Program-made: the position numbers and the translations under genes
Shown here: positions 36,378 to 49,600 of the stretch, piece after piece
How the letters are laid out: each line of letters begins with the position of its first letter
Position numbering within the stretch: position 1 is the first letter of the stretch
DNA from: Hedera helix
Taxonomy: Eukaryota; Streptophyta; Magnoliopsida; Apiales; Araliaceae
Assembly (NCBI GenBank): GCA_947179155.2
Contig: OX359278.1
Location: 23,980,744 to 24,044,743 of the forward strand
Length of the DNA stretch: 64,000 nt
Direction of reading: 5' to 3'
The notes under the pieces: model-generated
What the model was told of the DNA's origin: nothing
Databases searched by the model: none
Seen by the model: only the letters and a program-made list of their open reading frames with translations

Positions 36378-38137
36378 ATGACTCTTAATCACCTATTTGA
36401 TAGCAAAATTTGAGGAAAGAACGAAACGAATAGCGAGTTTCCTCAAATGAAGACTTGTGTGCGTTGTACGCATTGTTCTCGATGCGAGAGTGATAGAATT
36501 GGTTCTTTTGAAACTAACCGATGTATAACGAAGTAATATGACTCTTAATCACCTATTTGTTTGCAAATTTAGAGGAAATAACGAAACGAATAGCGAGTTT
36601 CCTCAAATGAAGACTTGTGTGCGTTGTACGCATTGTTCTCAATGCGAGAGTGAGAGGATTGGTTCTTTTGAGACTAACCGATGTATAACGAAGTAATATG
36701 ACTCTTAATCACCTATTTGTTTTCAAATTTAGAGGAAAGAACGAAACGAATAGCGAGTTTCCTCAAATGAAGACTTGTGTGCGTTGTACGCATTGTTCTC
36801 AATGCGAGAGTGAGAGGATTAGTTCTTTTGAGACTAACCGATGTATAACGAAGTAATATTACTCTTAATCACCTATTTGTTTGCAAATTTAGAGGAAATA
36901 ACGAAACGAATAGCGAGTTTCCTCAAATGAAGAATTGTGTGCGTTGTACGCATTGTTCTCGATGCGAGAGTGATAGGATTGGTCCTTTTGAGGCTAACCG
37001 ATGTATACCGAAGTAATATGACTCTTAATGACCTATTTGTTTGCAAATTTTGAGAAAAGAACGAAACGAATAGCGAGTTTCCTCAAATGAAGACTTGTGT
37101 GCGTTGTACGCATTGTTCTCGATGCGAGAGTGATAGGATTGGTTCTTTTGAGACTAACCGATGTATAACGAAGTAATATGACTCTTAATCACCTATTTGT
37201 TTTCAAATTTCGAGGAAAGAACGAAACGAATAGCGACTTTCCTCAAATGAAGACTTGTGTGCGTTGTACGCATTGTTCTCGATGCGAGAGTGATAGGATC
37301 GGTTCTTTTGAGACTAACCGATGTATAACGAAGTAATATGACTCTTAATCATATATTTGTTTTCAAATTTCGAGGAAAGAACGAAACGAATAGCGAGTTT
37401 CCTCAAATGAAGACTTGTGTGCGTTGTACGCATTGGTTTCAATGAGAGAGTGATAGGATTGGTCCTTTTGAGGCTAACCGATGTATAACGCAGTAATATG
37501 ACTCTTAATCACCTATTTGTTGGCAAATTTTGAGAAAAGAACGAAACGAATAGCGAGTTTCCTCAAATGAAGACTTGTGTGCGTTGTACGCATTGTTCTC
37601 GATGCGAGAGTGATAGAATTGGTTCTTTTGAGACTAACCGATGTATAACGAAGTAATATGACTCTTAATCACCTATATGTTTTCAAATTTCGAGGAAAGA
37701 ACGAAACGAATAGCGAGTTTCCTCAAATGAAGACTTGTGTGCGTTGTACGCATTGGTTTCAATGAGAGAGTGATAGGATTGGTCCTTTTGAGGCTAACCG
37801 ATGTATAACGAAGTAATATGACTCTTAATCACCTATTTGTTTGCAAATTTTGAGAAAAGAACGAAACGAATAGCGAGTTTCCTCAAATGAAGACTTGTGT
37901 GCGTTGTACGCATTGTTCTCGATGCGAGAGTGATAGGATTGGTTCTTTTGAGACTAACCGATGTATAACGAAGTAATATGACTCTTAATCACCTATTTGT
38001 TTTCAAATTTCGAGGAAAGAACGAAACGAATAGCGAGTTTCCTCAAATGAAGACTTGTGTGCGTTGTACGCATTGGTTTCAATGAGAGAGTGATAGGATT
38101 GCTCCTTTTGAGGCTAACCGATGTATAACGAAGTAAT
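36378..38137. repeat. 11-monomer core block, copy 3
   Basis: This is the 1760-bp core as it appears in five closely related copies starting at 36378, 41498, 46618, 53498 and 56378. The order is GATAGC-GAAAC, CTCAATG, CTCAATG-ATTAGTTC, an ATATTACTC monomer with GGTCC-ATACC, GAGAAAAG preceded by TAATGACC or TAATAACC, GGATCGG, CATATATTTG-CGCAG, GAGAAAAG, CCTATATG, GAGAAAAG, GGTTTC-GCTCC. This copy has CAAGAG replaced by CGAGAG in its second monomer and AAATTTAG where copies from 41978 on have AAATTCAG. Confidence 0.88.
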
Positions 38138-38777
38138 ATGACTCTTAATCACCTATTTGATAGCAAAATTTGAGGAAAGAACGAAACGAATAGCGAGTTT
38201 CCTCAAATGAAGACTTGTGTGCGTTGTACGCATTGTTCTCGATGCGAGAGTGATAGGATTGGTTCTTTTGAGACTAACCGATGTATAACGAAGTAATATG
38301 ACTCTTAATCACCTATTTGTTTTCAAATTTAGAGGAAATAACGAAACGAATAGCGACTTTCCTCAAATGAAGACTTGTGTGCGTTGTACGCATTGGTTTC
38401 AATGAGAGAGTGATAGGATTGCTCCTTTTGAGGCTAACCGATGTATAACGAAGTAATATGACTCTTAATCACCTATTTGATAGCAAAATTTGAGGAAAGA
38501 ACGAAACGAATAGCGAGTTTGCTCAAATGAAGACTTGTGTGCGTTGTACGCATTGTTCTCGATGCGAGAGTGATAGGATTGGTCCTTTTGAGGCTAACCG
38601 ATGTATACCGAAGTAATATGACTCTTAATCACCTATTTGTTTGCAAATTTTGAGGAAAGAACGAAACGAATAGCGAGTTTCCTCAAATGAAGACTTGTGT
38701 GCGTTGTACGCATTGTTCTCGATGCGAGAGTGATAGGATTGGTTCTTTTGAGACTAACCGATGTATAACGAAGTAAT

Positions 38778-41017
38778 ATGACTCTTAATCACCTATTTGT
38801 TTTCAAATTTAGAGGAAATAACGAAACGAATAGCGAGTTTCCTCAAATAAAGACTTGTGTGCGTTGTACGCATTGTTCTCGATGCGAGAGTGATAGGATT
38901 GGTTCTTTTGAGACTAACCGATGTATAACGAAGTAATATGACTCTTAATCACCTATTTGTTTTCAAATTTCGAGGAAAGAACGAAACGAATAGCGAGTTT
39001 CCTCAAATGAAGACTTGTGTGCGTTGTACGCATTGGTTTCAATGAGAGAGTGATAGGATTGCTCCTTTTGAGGCTAACCGATGTATAACGAAGTAATATG
39101 ACTCTTAATCACCTATTTGATAGCAAAATTTGAGGAAAGAACGAAACGAATAGCGAGTTTCCTCAAATGAAGACTTGTGTGCGTTGTACGCATTGTTCTC
39201 GATGCGAGAGTGATAGGATTGGTTCTTTTGAGACTAACCGATGTATAACGAAGTAATATGACTCTTAATCACCTATTTGTTTGCAAATTTAGAGGAAATA
39301 ACGAAACGAATAGCGAGTTTCTTCAAATGAAGACTTGTGTGCGTTGTACGCATTGTTCTCAATGCAAGAGTGAGAGGATTGGTTCTTTTGAAACTAACCG
39401 ATGTATAACGAAGTAATATGACTCTTAATCACCTATTTGTTTTCAAATTTAGAGGAAATAACGAAACGAATAGCGAGTTTCCTCAAATGAAGACTTGTGT
39501 GCGTTGTACGCATTGGTTTCAATGAGAGAGTGATAGGATTGCTCCTTTTGAGGCTAACCGATGTATAACGAAGTAATATGACTCTTAATCACCTATTTGA
39601 TAGCAAAATTTGAGGAAAGAACGAAACGAATAGCGAGTTTCCACAAATGAAGACTTGTGTGCGTTGTACGCATTGTTCTCGATGTGAGAGTGATAGGATT
39701 GGTTCTTTTGAGGCTAACCGATGTATACCGAAGTAATATGACTCTTAATCACCTATTTGTTTGTAAATTTTGAGAAAAGAACGAAACGAATAGCGAGTTT
39801 CCTCAAATGAAGACTTGTGTGCGTTGTACGCATTGTTCTCGATGCGAGAGTGATAGGATTGGTTCTTTTGAGACTAACCGATGTATAACGAAGTAATATG
39901 ACTCTTAATCACCTATTTGTTTGCAAATTTTGAGGAAAGAACGAAACGAATAGCGAGTTTCCTCAAATAAAGACTTGTGTGCGTTGTACGCATTGTTCTC
40001 GATGCGAGAGTGATAGGATTGGTTCTTTTGAGACTAACCGATGTATAACGAAGTAATATGACTCTTAATCACCTATTTGTTTTCAAATTTCGAGGAAAGA
40101 ACGAAACGAATAGCGAGTTTCCTCAAATGAAGACTTGTGTGCGTTGTACGCATTGGTTTCAATGAGAGAGTGATAGGGTTGCTCCTTTTGAGGCTAACCG
40201 ATGTATAACGAAGTAATATGACTCTTAATCACCTATTTGATAGCAAAATTTGAGGAAAGAACGAAACGAATAGCGAGTTTCCTCAAATGAAGACTTGTGT
40301 GCGTTGTACGCATTGTTCTCGATGCGAGAGTGATAGAATTGGTTCTTTTGAAACTAACCGATGTATAACGAAGTAATATGACTCTTAATCACCTATTTGT
40401 TTGCAAATTTAGAGGAAATAACGAAACGAATAGCGAGTTTCTTCAAATGAAGACTTGTGTGCGTTGTACGCATTGTTCTCAATGCAAGAGTGAGAGGATT
40501 GGTTCTTTTGAAACTAACCGATGTATAACGAAGTAATATGACTCTTAATCACCTATTTGTTTTCAAATTTAGAGGAAATAACGAAACGAATAGCGAGTTT
40601 CCTCAAATGAAGACTTGTGTGCGTTGTACGCATTGGTTTCAATGAGAGAGTGATAGGATTGCTCCTTTTGAGGCTAACCGATGTATAACGAAGTAATATG
40701 ACTCTTAATCACCTATTTGATAGCAAAATTTGAGGAAAGAACGAAACGAATAGCGAGTTTCCACAAATGAAGACTTGTGTGCGTTGTACGCATTGTTCTC
40801 GATGTGAGAGTGATAGGATTGGTTCTTTTGAGGCTAACCGATGTATACCGAAGTAATATGACTCTTAATCACCTATTTGTTTGCAAATTTTGAGAAAAGA
40901 ACGAAACGAATAGCGAGTTTCCTCAAATGAAGACTTGTGTGCGTTGTACGCATTGTTCTCGATGCGAGAGTGATAGGATTGGTTCTTTTGAGACTAACCG
41001 ATGTATAACGAAGTAAT
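38778..41017. repeat. 7-mer tandem duplication inside 32-mer copy 1
   Basis: Two 1120-bp units (38778-39897 and 39898-41017) each contain a CCTCAAATAAAG monomer, GGTTTC, GATAGC, CTTCAAATG-CAAGAG, GGTTTC, GATAGC with TTCCACAAATG-GATGTGAG, and GAGAAAAG. The marks CCTCAAATAAAG, CTTCAAATG and TTCCACAAATG each recur at 1120 bp. The first unit has GAGAC in its third monomer (39098), the second GAATTGG-GAAAC (40218). Confidence 0.88.
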
Positions 41018-43897
41018 ATGACTCTTAATCACCTATTTGTTTTCAAATTTTGAGGAAAGAACGAAACGAATAGCGAGTTTCCTCAAATGAAGACTTGTGT
41101 GCGTTGTACGCATTGTTCTCGATGCGAGAGTGATAGGATTGGTTCTTTTGAGACTAACCTATGTATAACGAAGTAATATGACTCTTAATCACCTATTTGT
41201 TTTCAAATTTCGAGGAAAGAACGAAACGAATAGCGAGTTTGCTCAAATGAAGACTTGTGTGCGTTGTACGCATTGTTCTCGATGCGAGAGGGAGAGGATT
41301 GGTTCTTTTGAAACTAACCGATGTATAACGAAGTAATATGACTCTTAATCACCTATTTGTTTTCAAATTTCGAGGAAAGAACGAAACGAATAGCGAGTTT
41401 CCTCAAATGAAGACTTGTGTGCGTTGTACGCATTGGTTTCAATGAGAGAGTGATAGGATTGCTCCTTTTGAGGCTAACCGATGTATAACGAAGTAATATG
41501 ACTCTTAATCACCTATTTGATAGCAAAATTTGAGGAAAGAACGAAACGAATAGCGAGTTTCCTCAAATGAAGACTTGTGTGCGTTGTACGCATTGTTCTC
41601 GATGCGAGAGTGATAGGATTGGTTCTTTTGAAACTAACCGATGTATAACGAAGTAATATGACTCTTAATCACCTATTTGTTTGCAAATTTAGAGGAAATA
41701 ACGAAACGAATAGCGAGTTTCCTCAAATGAAGACTTGTGTGCGTTGTACGCATTGTTCTCAATGCAAGAGTGAGAGGATTGGTTCTTTTGAGACTAACCG
41801 ATGTATAACGAAGTAATATGACTCTTAATCACCTATTTGTTTTCAAATTTAGAGGAAAGAACGAAACGAATAGCGAGTTTCCTCAAATGAAGACTTGTGT
41901 GCGTTGTACGCATTGTTCTCAATGCGAGAGTGAGAGGATTAGTTCTTTTGAGACTAACCGATGTATAACGAAGTAATATTACTCTTAATCACCTATTTGT
42001 TTGCAAATTCAGAGGAAATAACGAAACGAATAGCGAGTTTCCTCAAATGAAGACTTGTGTGCGTTGTACGCATTGTTCTCGATGCGAGAGTGATAGGATT
42101 GGTCCTTTTGAGGCTAACCGATGTATACCGAAGTAATATGACTCTTAATGACCTATTTGTTTGCAAATTTTGAGAAAAGAACGAAACGAATAGCGAGTTT
42201 CCTCAAATGAAGACTTGTGTGCGTTGTACGCATTGTTCTCAATGCGAGAGTGATAGGATTGGTTCTTTTGAGACTAACCGATGTATAACGAAGTAATATG
42301 ACTCTTAATCACCTATTTGTTTTCAAATTTCGAGGAAAGAACGAAACGAATAGCGACTTTCCTCAAATGAAGACTTGTGTGCGTTGTACGCATTGTTCTC
42401 GATGCGAGAGTGATAGGATCGGTTCTTTTGAGACTAACCGATGTATAACGAAGTAATATGACTCTTAATCATATATTTGTTTTCAAATTTCGAGGAAAGA
42501 ACGAAACGAATAGCGAGTTTCCTCAAATGAAGACTTGTGTGCGTTGTACGCATTGGTTTCAATGAGAGAGTGATAGGATTGGTCCTTTTGAGGCTAACCG
42601 ATGTATAACGCAGTAATATGACTCTTAATCACCTATTTGTTTGCAAATTTTGAGAAAAGAACGAAACGAATAGCGAGTTTCCTCAAATGAAGACTTGTGT
42701 GCGTTGTACGCATTGTTCTCGATGCGAGAGTGATAGGATTGGTTCTTTTGAGACTAACCGATGTATAACGAAGTAATATGACTCTTAATCACCTATATGT
42801 TTTCAAATTTCGAGGAAAGAACGAAACGAATAGCGAGTTTCCTCAAATGAAGACTTGTGTGCGTTGTACGCATTGGTTTCAATGAGAGAGTGATAGGATT
42901 GGTCCTTTTGAGGCTAACCGATGTATAACGAAGTAATATGACTCTTAATCACCTATTTGTTTGCAAATTTTGAGAAAAGAACGAAACGAATAGCGAGTTT
43001 CCTCAAATGAAGACTTGTGTGCGTTGTACGCATTGTTCTCGATGCGAGAGTGATAGGATTGGTTCTTTTGAGACTAACCGATGTATAACGAAGTAATATG
43101 ACTCTTAATCACCTATTTGTTTTCAAATTTCGAGGAAAGAACGAAACGAATAGCGAGTTTCCTCAAATGAAGACTTGTGTGCGTTGTACGCATTGGTTTC
43201 AATGAGAGAGTGATAGGATTGCTCCTTTTGAGGCTAACCGATGTATAACGAAGTAATATGACTCTTAATCACCTATTTGATAGCAAAATTTGAGGAAAGA
43301 ACGAAACGAATAGCGAGTTTCCTCAAATGAAGACTTGTGTGCGTTGTACGCATTGTTCTCGATGCGAGAGTGATAGGATTGGTTCTTTTGAGACTAACCG
43401 ATGTATAACGAAGTAATATGACTCTTAATCACCTATTTGTTTTCAAATTTAGAGGAAATAACGAAACGAATAGCGACTTTCCTCAAATGAAGACTTGTGT
43501 GCGTTGTACGCATTGGTTTCAATGAGAGAGTGATAGGATTGCTCCTTTTGAGGCTAACCGATGTATAACGAAGTAATATGACTCTTAATCACCTATTTGA
43601 TAGCAAAATTTGAGGAAAGAACGAAACGAATAGCGAGTTTCCTCAAATGAAGACTTGTGTGCGTTGTACGCATTGTTCTCGATGTGAGAGTGATAGGATT
43701 GGTTCTTTTGAGGCTAACCGATGTATACCGAAGTAATATGACTCTTAATCACCTATTTGTTTGCAAATTTTGAGGAAAGAACGAAACGAATAGCGAGTTT
43801 CCTCAAATGAAGACTTGTGTGCGTTGTACGCATTGTTCTCGATGCGAGAGTGATAGGATTGGTTCTTTTGAGACTAACCGATGTATAACGAAGTAAT

Positions 43898-46137
43898 ATG
43901 ACTCTTAATCACCTATTTGTTTTCAAATTTTGAGGAAATAACGAAACGAATAGCGAGTTTCCTCAAATAAAGACTTGTGTGCGTTGTACGCATTGTTCTC
44001 GATGCGAGAGTGATAGGATTGGTTCTTTTGAGACTAACCGATGTATAACGAAGTAATATGACTCTTAATCACCTATTTGTTTTCAAATTTCGAGGAAAGA
44101 ACGAAACGAATAGCGAGTTTCCTCAAATGAAGACTTGTGTGCGTTGTACGCATTGGTTTCAATGAGAGAGTGATAGGGTTGCTCCTTTTGAGGCTAACCG
44201 ATGTATAACGAAGTAATATGACTCTTAATCACCTATTTGATAGCAAAATTTGAGGAAAGAACGAAACGAATAGCGAGTTTCCTCAAATGAAGACTTGTGT
44301 GCGTTGTACGCATTGTTCTCGATGCGAGAGTGATAGAATTGGTTCTTTTGAAACTAACCGATGTATAACGAAGTAATATGACTCTTAATCACCTATTTGT
44401 TTGCAAATTTAGAGGAAATAACGAAACGAATAGCGAGTTTCTTCAAATGAAGACTTGTGTGCGTTGTACGCATTGTTCTCAATGCAAGAGTGAGAGGATT
44501 GGTTCTTTTGAAACTAACCGATGTATAACGAAGTAATATGACTCTTAATCACCTATTTGTTTTCAAATTTAGAGGAAATAACGAAACGAATAGCGAGTTT
44601 CCTCAAATGAAGACTTGTGTGCGTTGTACGCATTGGTTTCAATGAGAGAGTGATAGGATTGCTCCTTTTGAGGCTAACCGATGTATAACGAAGTAATATG
44701 ACTCTTAATCACCTATTTGATAGCAAAATTTGAGGAAAGAACGAAACGAATAGCGAGTTTCCACAAATGAAGACTTGTGTGCGTTGTACGCATTGTTCTC
44801 GATGTGAGAGTGATAGGATTGGTTCTTTTGAGGCTAACCGATGTATACCGAAGTAATATGACTCTTAATCACCTATTTGTTTGCAAATTTTGAGAAAAGA
44901 ACGAAACGAATAGCGAGTTTCCTCAAATGAAGACTTGTGTGCGTTGTACGCATTGTTCTCGATGCGAGAGTGATAGGATTGGTTCTTTTGAGACTAACCG
45001 ATGTATAACGAAGTAATATGACTCTTAATCACCTATTTGTTTTCAAATTTAGAGGAAATAACGAAACGAATAGCGAGTTTCCTCAAATAAAGACTTGTGT
45101 GCGTTGTACGCATTGTTCTCGATGCGAGAGTGATAGGATTGGTTCTTTTGAGACTAACCGATGTATAACGAAGTAATATGACTCTTAATCACCTATTTGT
45201 TTTCAAATTTCGAGGAAAGAACGAAACGAATAGCGAGTTTCCTCAAATGAAGACTTGTGTGCGTTGTACGCATTGGTTTCAATGAGAGAGTGATAGGGTT
45301 GCTCCTTTTGAGGCTAACCGATGTATAACGAAGTAATATGACTCTTAATCACCTATTTGATAGCAAAATTTGAGGAAAGAACGAAACGAATAGCGAGTTT
45401 CCTCAAATGAAGACTTGTGTGCGTTGTACGCATTGTTCTCGATGCGAGAGTGATAGAATTGGTTCTTTTGAAACTAACCGATGTATAACGAAGTAATATG
45501 ACTCTTAATCACCTATTTGTTTGCAAATTTAGAGGAAAGAACGAAACGAATAGCGAGTTTCTTCAAATGAAGACTTGTGTGCGTTGTACGCATTGTTCTC
45601 AATGCGAGAGTGAGAGGATTGGTTCTTTTGAGACTAACCGATGTATAACGAAGTAATATGACTCTTAATCACCTATTTGTTTTCAAATTTAGAGGAAATA
45701 ACGAAACGAATAGCGAGTTTCCTCAAATGAAGACTTGTGTGCGTTGTACGCATTGGTTTCAATGAGAGAGTGATAGGATTGCTCCTTTTGAGGCTAACCG
45801 ATGTATAACGAAGTAATATGACTCTTAATCACCTATTTGATAGCAAAATTTGAGGAAAGAACGAAACGAATAGCGAGTTTCCACAAATGAAGACTTGTGT
45901 GCGTTGTACGCATTGTTCTCGATGTGAGAGTGATAGGATTGGTTCTTTTGAGGCTAACCGATGTATACCGAAGTAATATGACTCTTAATCACCTATTTGT
46001 TTGCAAATTTTGAGAAAAGAACGAAACGAATAGCGAGTTTCCTCAAATGAAGACTTGTGTGCGTTGTACGCATTGTTCTCGATGCGAGAGTGATAGGATT
46101 GGTTCTTTTGAGACTAACCGATGTATAACGAAGTAAT
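43898..46137. repeat. 7-mer tandem duplication inside 32-mer copy 2
   Basis: Units 43898-45017 and 45018-46137 repeat the structure at 38778-41017, shifted by 5120 bp. Here both units have GAATTGG-GAAAC in their third monomer, so copy 2 is more homogeneous than copy 1. A single 7-mer unit of the same type follows later at 51898-53017. Confidence 0.88.
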
Positions 46138-46617
46138 ATGACTCTTAATCACCTATTTGTTTTCAAATTTTGAGGAAAGAACGAACCGAATAGCGAGTTT
46201 CCTCAAATGAAGACTTGTGTGCGTTGTACGCATTGTTCTCGATGCGAGAGTGATAGGATTGGTTCTTTTGAGACTAACCTATGTATAACGAAGTAATATG
46301 ACTCTTAATCACCTATTTGTTTTCAAATTTCGAGGAAAGAACGAAACGAATAGCGAGTTTGCTCAAATGAAGACTTGTGTGCGTTGTACGCATTGTTCTC
46401 GATGCGAGAGGGAGAGGATTGGTTCTTTCGAAACTAACCGATGTATAACGAAGTAATATGACTCTTAATCACCTATTTGTTTTCAAATTTCGAGGAAAGA
46501 ACGAAACGAATAGCGAGTTTCCTCAAATGAAGACTTGTGTGCGTTGTACGCATTGGTTTCAATGAGAGAGTGATAGGATTGCTCCTTTTGAGGCTAACCG
46601 ATGTATAACGAAGTAAT

Positions 46618-49600
46618 ATGACTCTTAATCACCTATTTGATAGCAAAATTTGAGGAAAGAACGAAACGAATAGCGAGTTTCCTCAAATGAAGACTTGTGT
46701 GCGTTGTACGCATTGTTCTCGATGCGAGAGTGATATGATTGGTTCTTTTGAAACTAACCGATGTATAACGAAGTAATATGACTCTTAATCACCTATTTGT
46801 TTGCAAATTTAGAGGAAATAACGAAACGAATAGCGAGTTTCCTCAAATGAAGACTTGTGTGCGTTGTACGCATTGTTCTCAATGCAAGAGTGAGAGGATT
46901 GGTTCTTTTGAGACTAACCGATGTATAACGAAGTAATATGACTCTTAATCACCTATTTGTTTTCAAATTTAGAGGAAAGAACGAAACGAATAGCGAGTTT
47001 CCTCAAATGAAGACTTGTGTGCGTTGTACGCATTGTTCTCAATGCGAGAGTGAGAGGATTAGTTCTTTTGAGACTAACCGATGTATAACGAAGTAATATT
47101 ACTCTTAATCACCTATTTGTTTGCAAATTCAGAGGAAATAACGAAACGAATAGCGAGTTTCCTCAAATGAAGACTTGTGTGCGTTGTACGCATTGTTCTC
47201 GATGCGAGAGTGATAGGATTGGTCCTTTTGAGGCTAACCGATGTATACCGAAGTAATATGACTCTTAATGACCTATTTGTTTGCAAATTTTGAGAAAAGA
47301 ACGAAACGAATAGCGAGTTTCCTCAAATGAAGACTTGTGTGCGTTGTACGCATTGTTCTCGATGCGAGAGTGATAGGATTGGTTCTTTTGAGACTAACCG
47401 ATGTATAACGAAGTAATATGACTCTTAATCACCTATTTATTTTCAAATTTCGAGGAAAGAACGAAACGAATAGCGACTTTCCTCAAATGAAGACTTGTGT
47501 GCGTTGTACGCATTGTTCTCGATGCGAGACTGATAGGATCGGTTCTTTTGAGACTAACCGATGTATAACGAAGTAATATGACTCTTAATCATATATTTGT
47601 TTTCAAATTTCGAGGAAAGAACGAAACGAATAGCGAGTTTCCTCAAATGAAGACTTGTGTGCGTTGTACGCATTGGTTTCAATGAGAGAGTGATAGGATT
47701 GGTCCTTTTGAGGCTAACCGATGTATAACGCAGTAATATGACTCTTAATCACCTATTTGTTTGCAAATTTTGAGAAAAGAACGAAACGAATAGCGAGTTT
47801 CCTCAAATGAAGACTTGTGTGCGTTGTACGCATTGTTCTCGATGCGAGAGTGATAGGATTGGTTCTTTTGAGACTAACCGATGTATAACGAAGTAATATG
47901 ACTCTTAATCACCTATATGTTTTCAAATTTCGAGGAAAGAACGAAACGAATAGCGAGTTTCCTCAAATGAAGACTTGTGTGCGTTGTACGCATTGGTTTC
48001 AATGAGAGAGTGATAGGATTGGTCCTTTTGAGGCTAACCGATGTATAACGAAGTAATATGACTCTTAATCACCTATTTGTTTGCAAATTTTGAGAAAAGA
48101 ACGAAACGAATAGCGAGTTTCCTCAAATGAAGACTTGTGTGCGTTGTACGCATTGTTCTCGATGCGAGAGTGATAGGATTGGTTCTTTTGAGACTAACCG
48201 ATGTATAACGAAGTAATATGACTCTTAATCACCTATTTGTTTTCAAATTTCGAGGAAAGAACGAAACGAATAGCGAGTTTCCTCAAATGAAGACTTGTGT
48301 GCGTTGTACGCATTGGTTTCAATGAGAGAGTGATAGGATTGCTCCTTTTGAGGCTAACCGATGTATAACGAAGTAATATGACTCTTAATCACCTATTTGA
48401 TAGCAAAATTTGAGGAAAGAACGAAACGAATAGCGAGTTTCCTCAAATGAAGACTTGTGTGCGTTGTACGCATTGTTCTCGATGCGAGAGTGATAGGATT
48501 GGTTCTTTTGAAACTAACCGATGTATAACGAAGTAATATGACTCTTAATCACCTATTTGTTTGCAAATTTAGAGGAAATAACGAAACGAATAGCGAGTTT
48601 CCTCAAATGAAGACTTGTGTGCGTTGTACGCATTGTTCTCAATGCAAGAGTGAGAGGATTGGTTCTTTTGAGACTAACCGATGTATAACGAAGTAATATG
48701 ACTCTTAATCACCTATTTGTTTTCAAATTTAGAGGAAATAACGAAACGAATAGCGAGTTTCCTCAAATGAAGACTTGTGTGCGTTGTACGCATTGGTTTC
48801 AATGAGAGAGTGATAGGATTGCTCCTTTTGAGGCTAACCGATGTATAACGAAGTAATATGACTCTTAATCACCTATTTGATAGCAAAATTTGAGGAAAGA
48901 ACGAAACGAATAGCGAGTTTCCTCAAATGAAGACTTGTGTGCGTTGTACGCATTGTTCTCGATGTGAGAGTGATAGGATTGGTTCTTTTGAGGCTAACCG
49001 ATGTATACCGAAGTAATATGACTCTTAATCACCTATTTGTTTGCAAATTTTGAGAAAAGAACGAAACGAATAGCGAGTTTCCTCAAATGAAGACTTGTGT
49101 GCGTTGTACGCATTGTTCTCGATGCGAGAGTGATAGGATTGGTTCTTTTGAGACTAACCGATGTATAACGAAGTAATATGACTCTTAATCACCTATTTGT
49201 TTTCAAATTTTGAGGAAAGAACGAAACGAATAGCGAGTTTCCTCAAATGAAGACTTGTGTGCGTTGTACGCATTGTTCTCGATGCGAGAGTGATAGGATT
49301 GGTTCTTTTGAGACTAACCGATTTATAACGAAGTAATATGACTCTTAATCACCTATTTGTTTTCAAATTTCGAGGAAAGAACGAAACGAATAGCGAGTTT
49401 GCTCAAATGAAGACTTGTGTGCGTTGTACGCATTGTTCTCGATGCGAGAGTGATAGGATTGGTTCTTTTGAAACTAACCGATGTATAACGAAGTAATATG
49501 ACTCTTAATCACCTATTTGTTTTCAAATTTCGAGGAAAGAACGAAACGAATAGCGAGTTTCCTCAAATGAAGACTTGTGTGCGTTGTACGCATTGTTCTC

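Larger units (their letters stand above)
36378..46617. repeat. 32-monomer HOR, two tandem copies of 5120 bp
   Basis: Copies are 36378-41497 and 41498-46617. Marks at exactly 5120 bp spacing include ATATTACTC (36858/41978), TAATGACC (37027/42147), CATATATTTG, CGCAG, CCTATATG, CCTCAAATAAAG (38841/43961 and 39961/45081), TTCCACAAATG (39641/44761 and 40761/45881), GACTAACCTATG (41153/46273) and GAGGGAGAGG (41289/46409). Each copy is the 11-monomer core, a four-monomer bridge, two 7-mer units and three closing monomers. A third, incomplete copy begins at 46618 and stays in register through 48377. Confidence 0.92.
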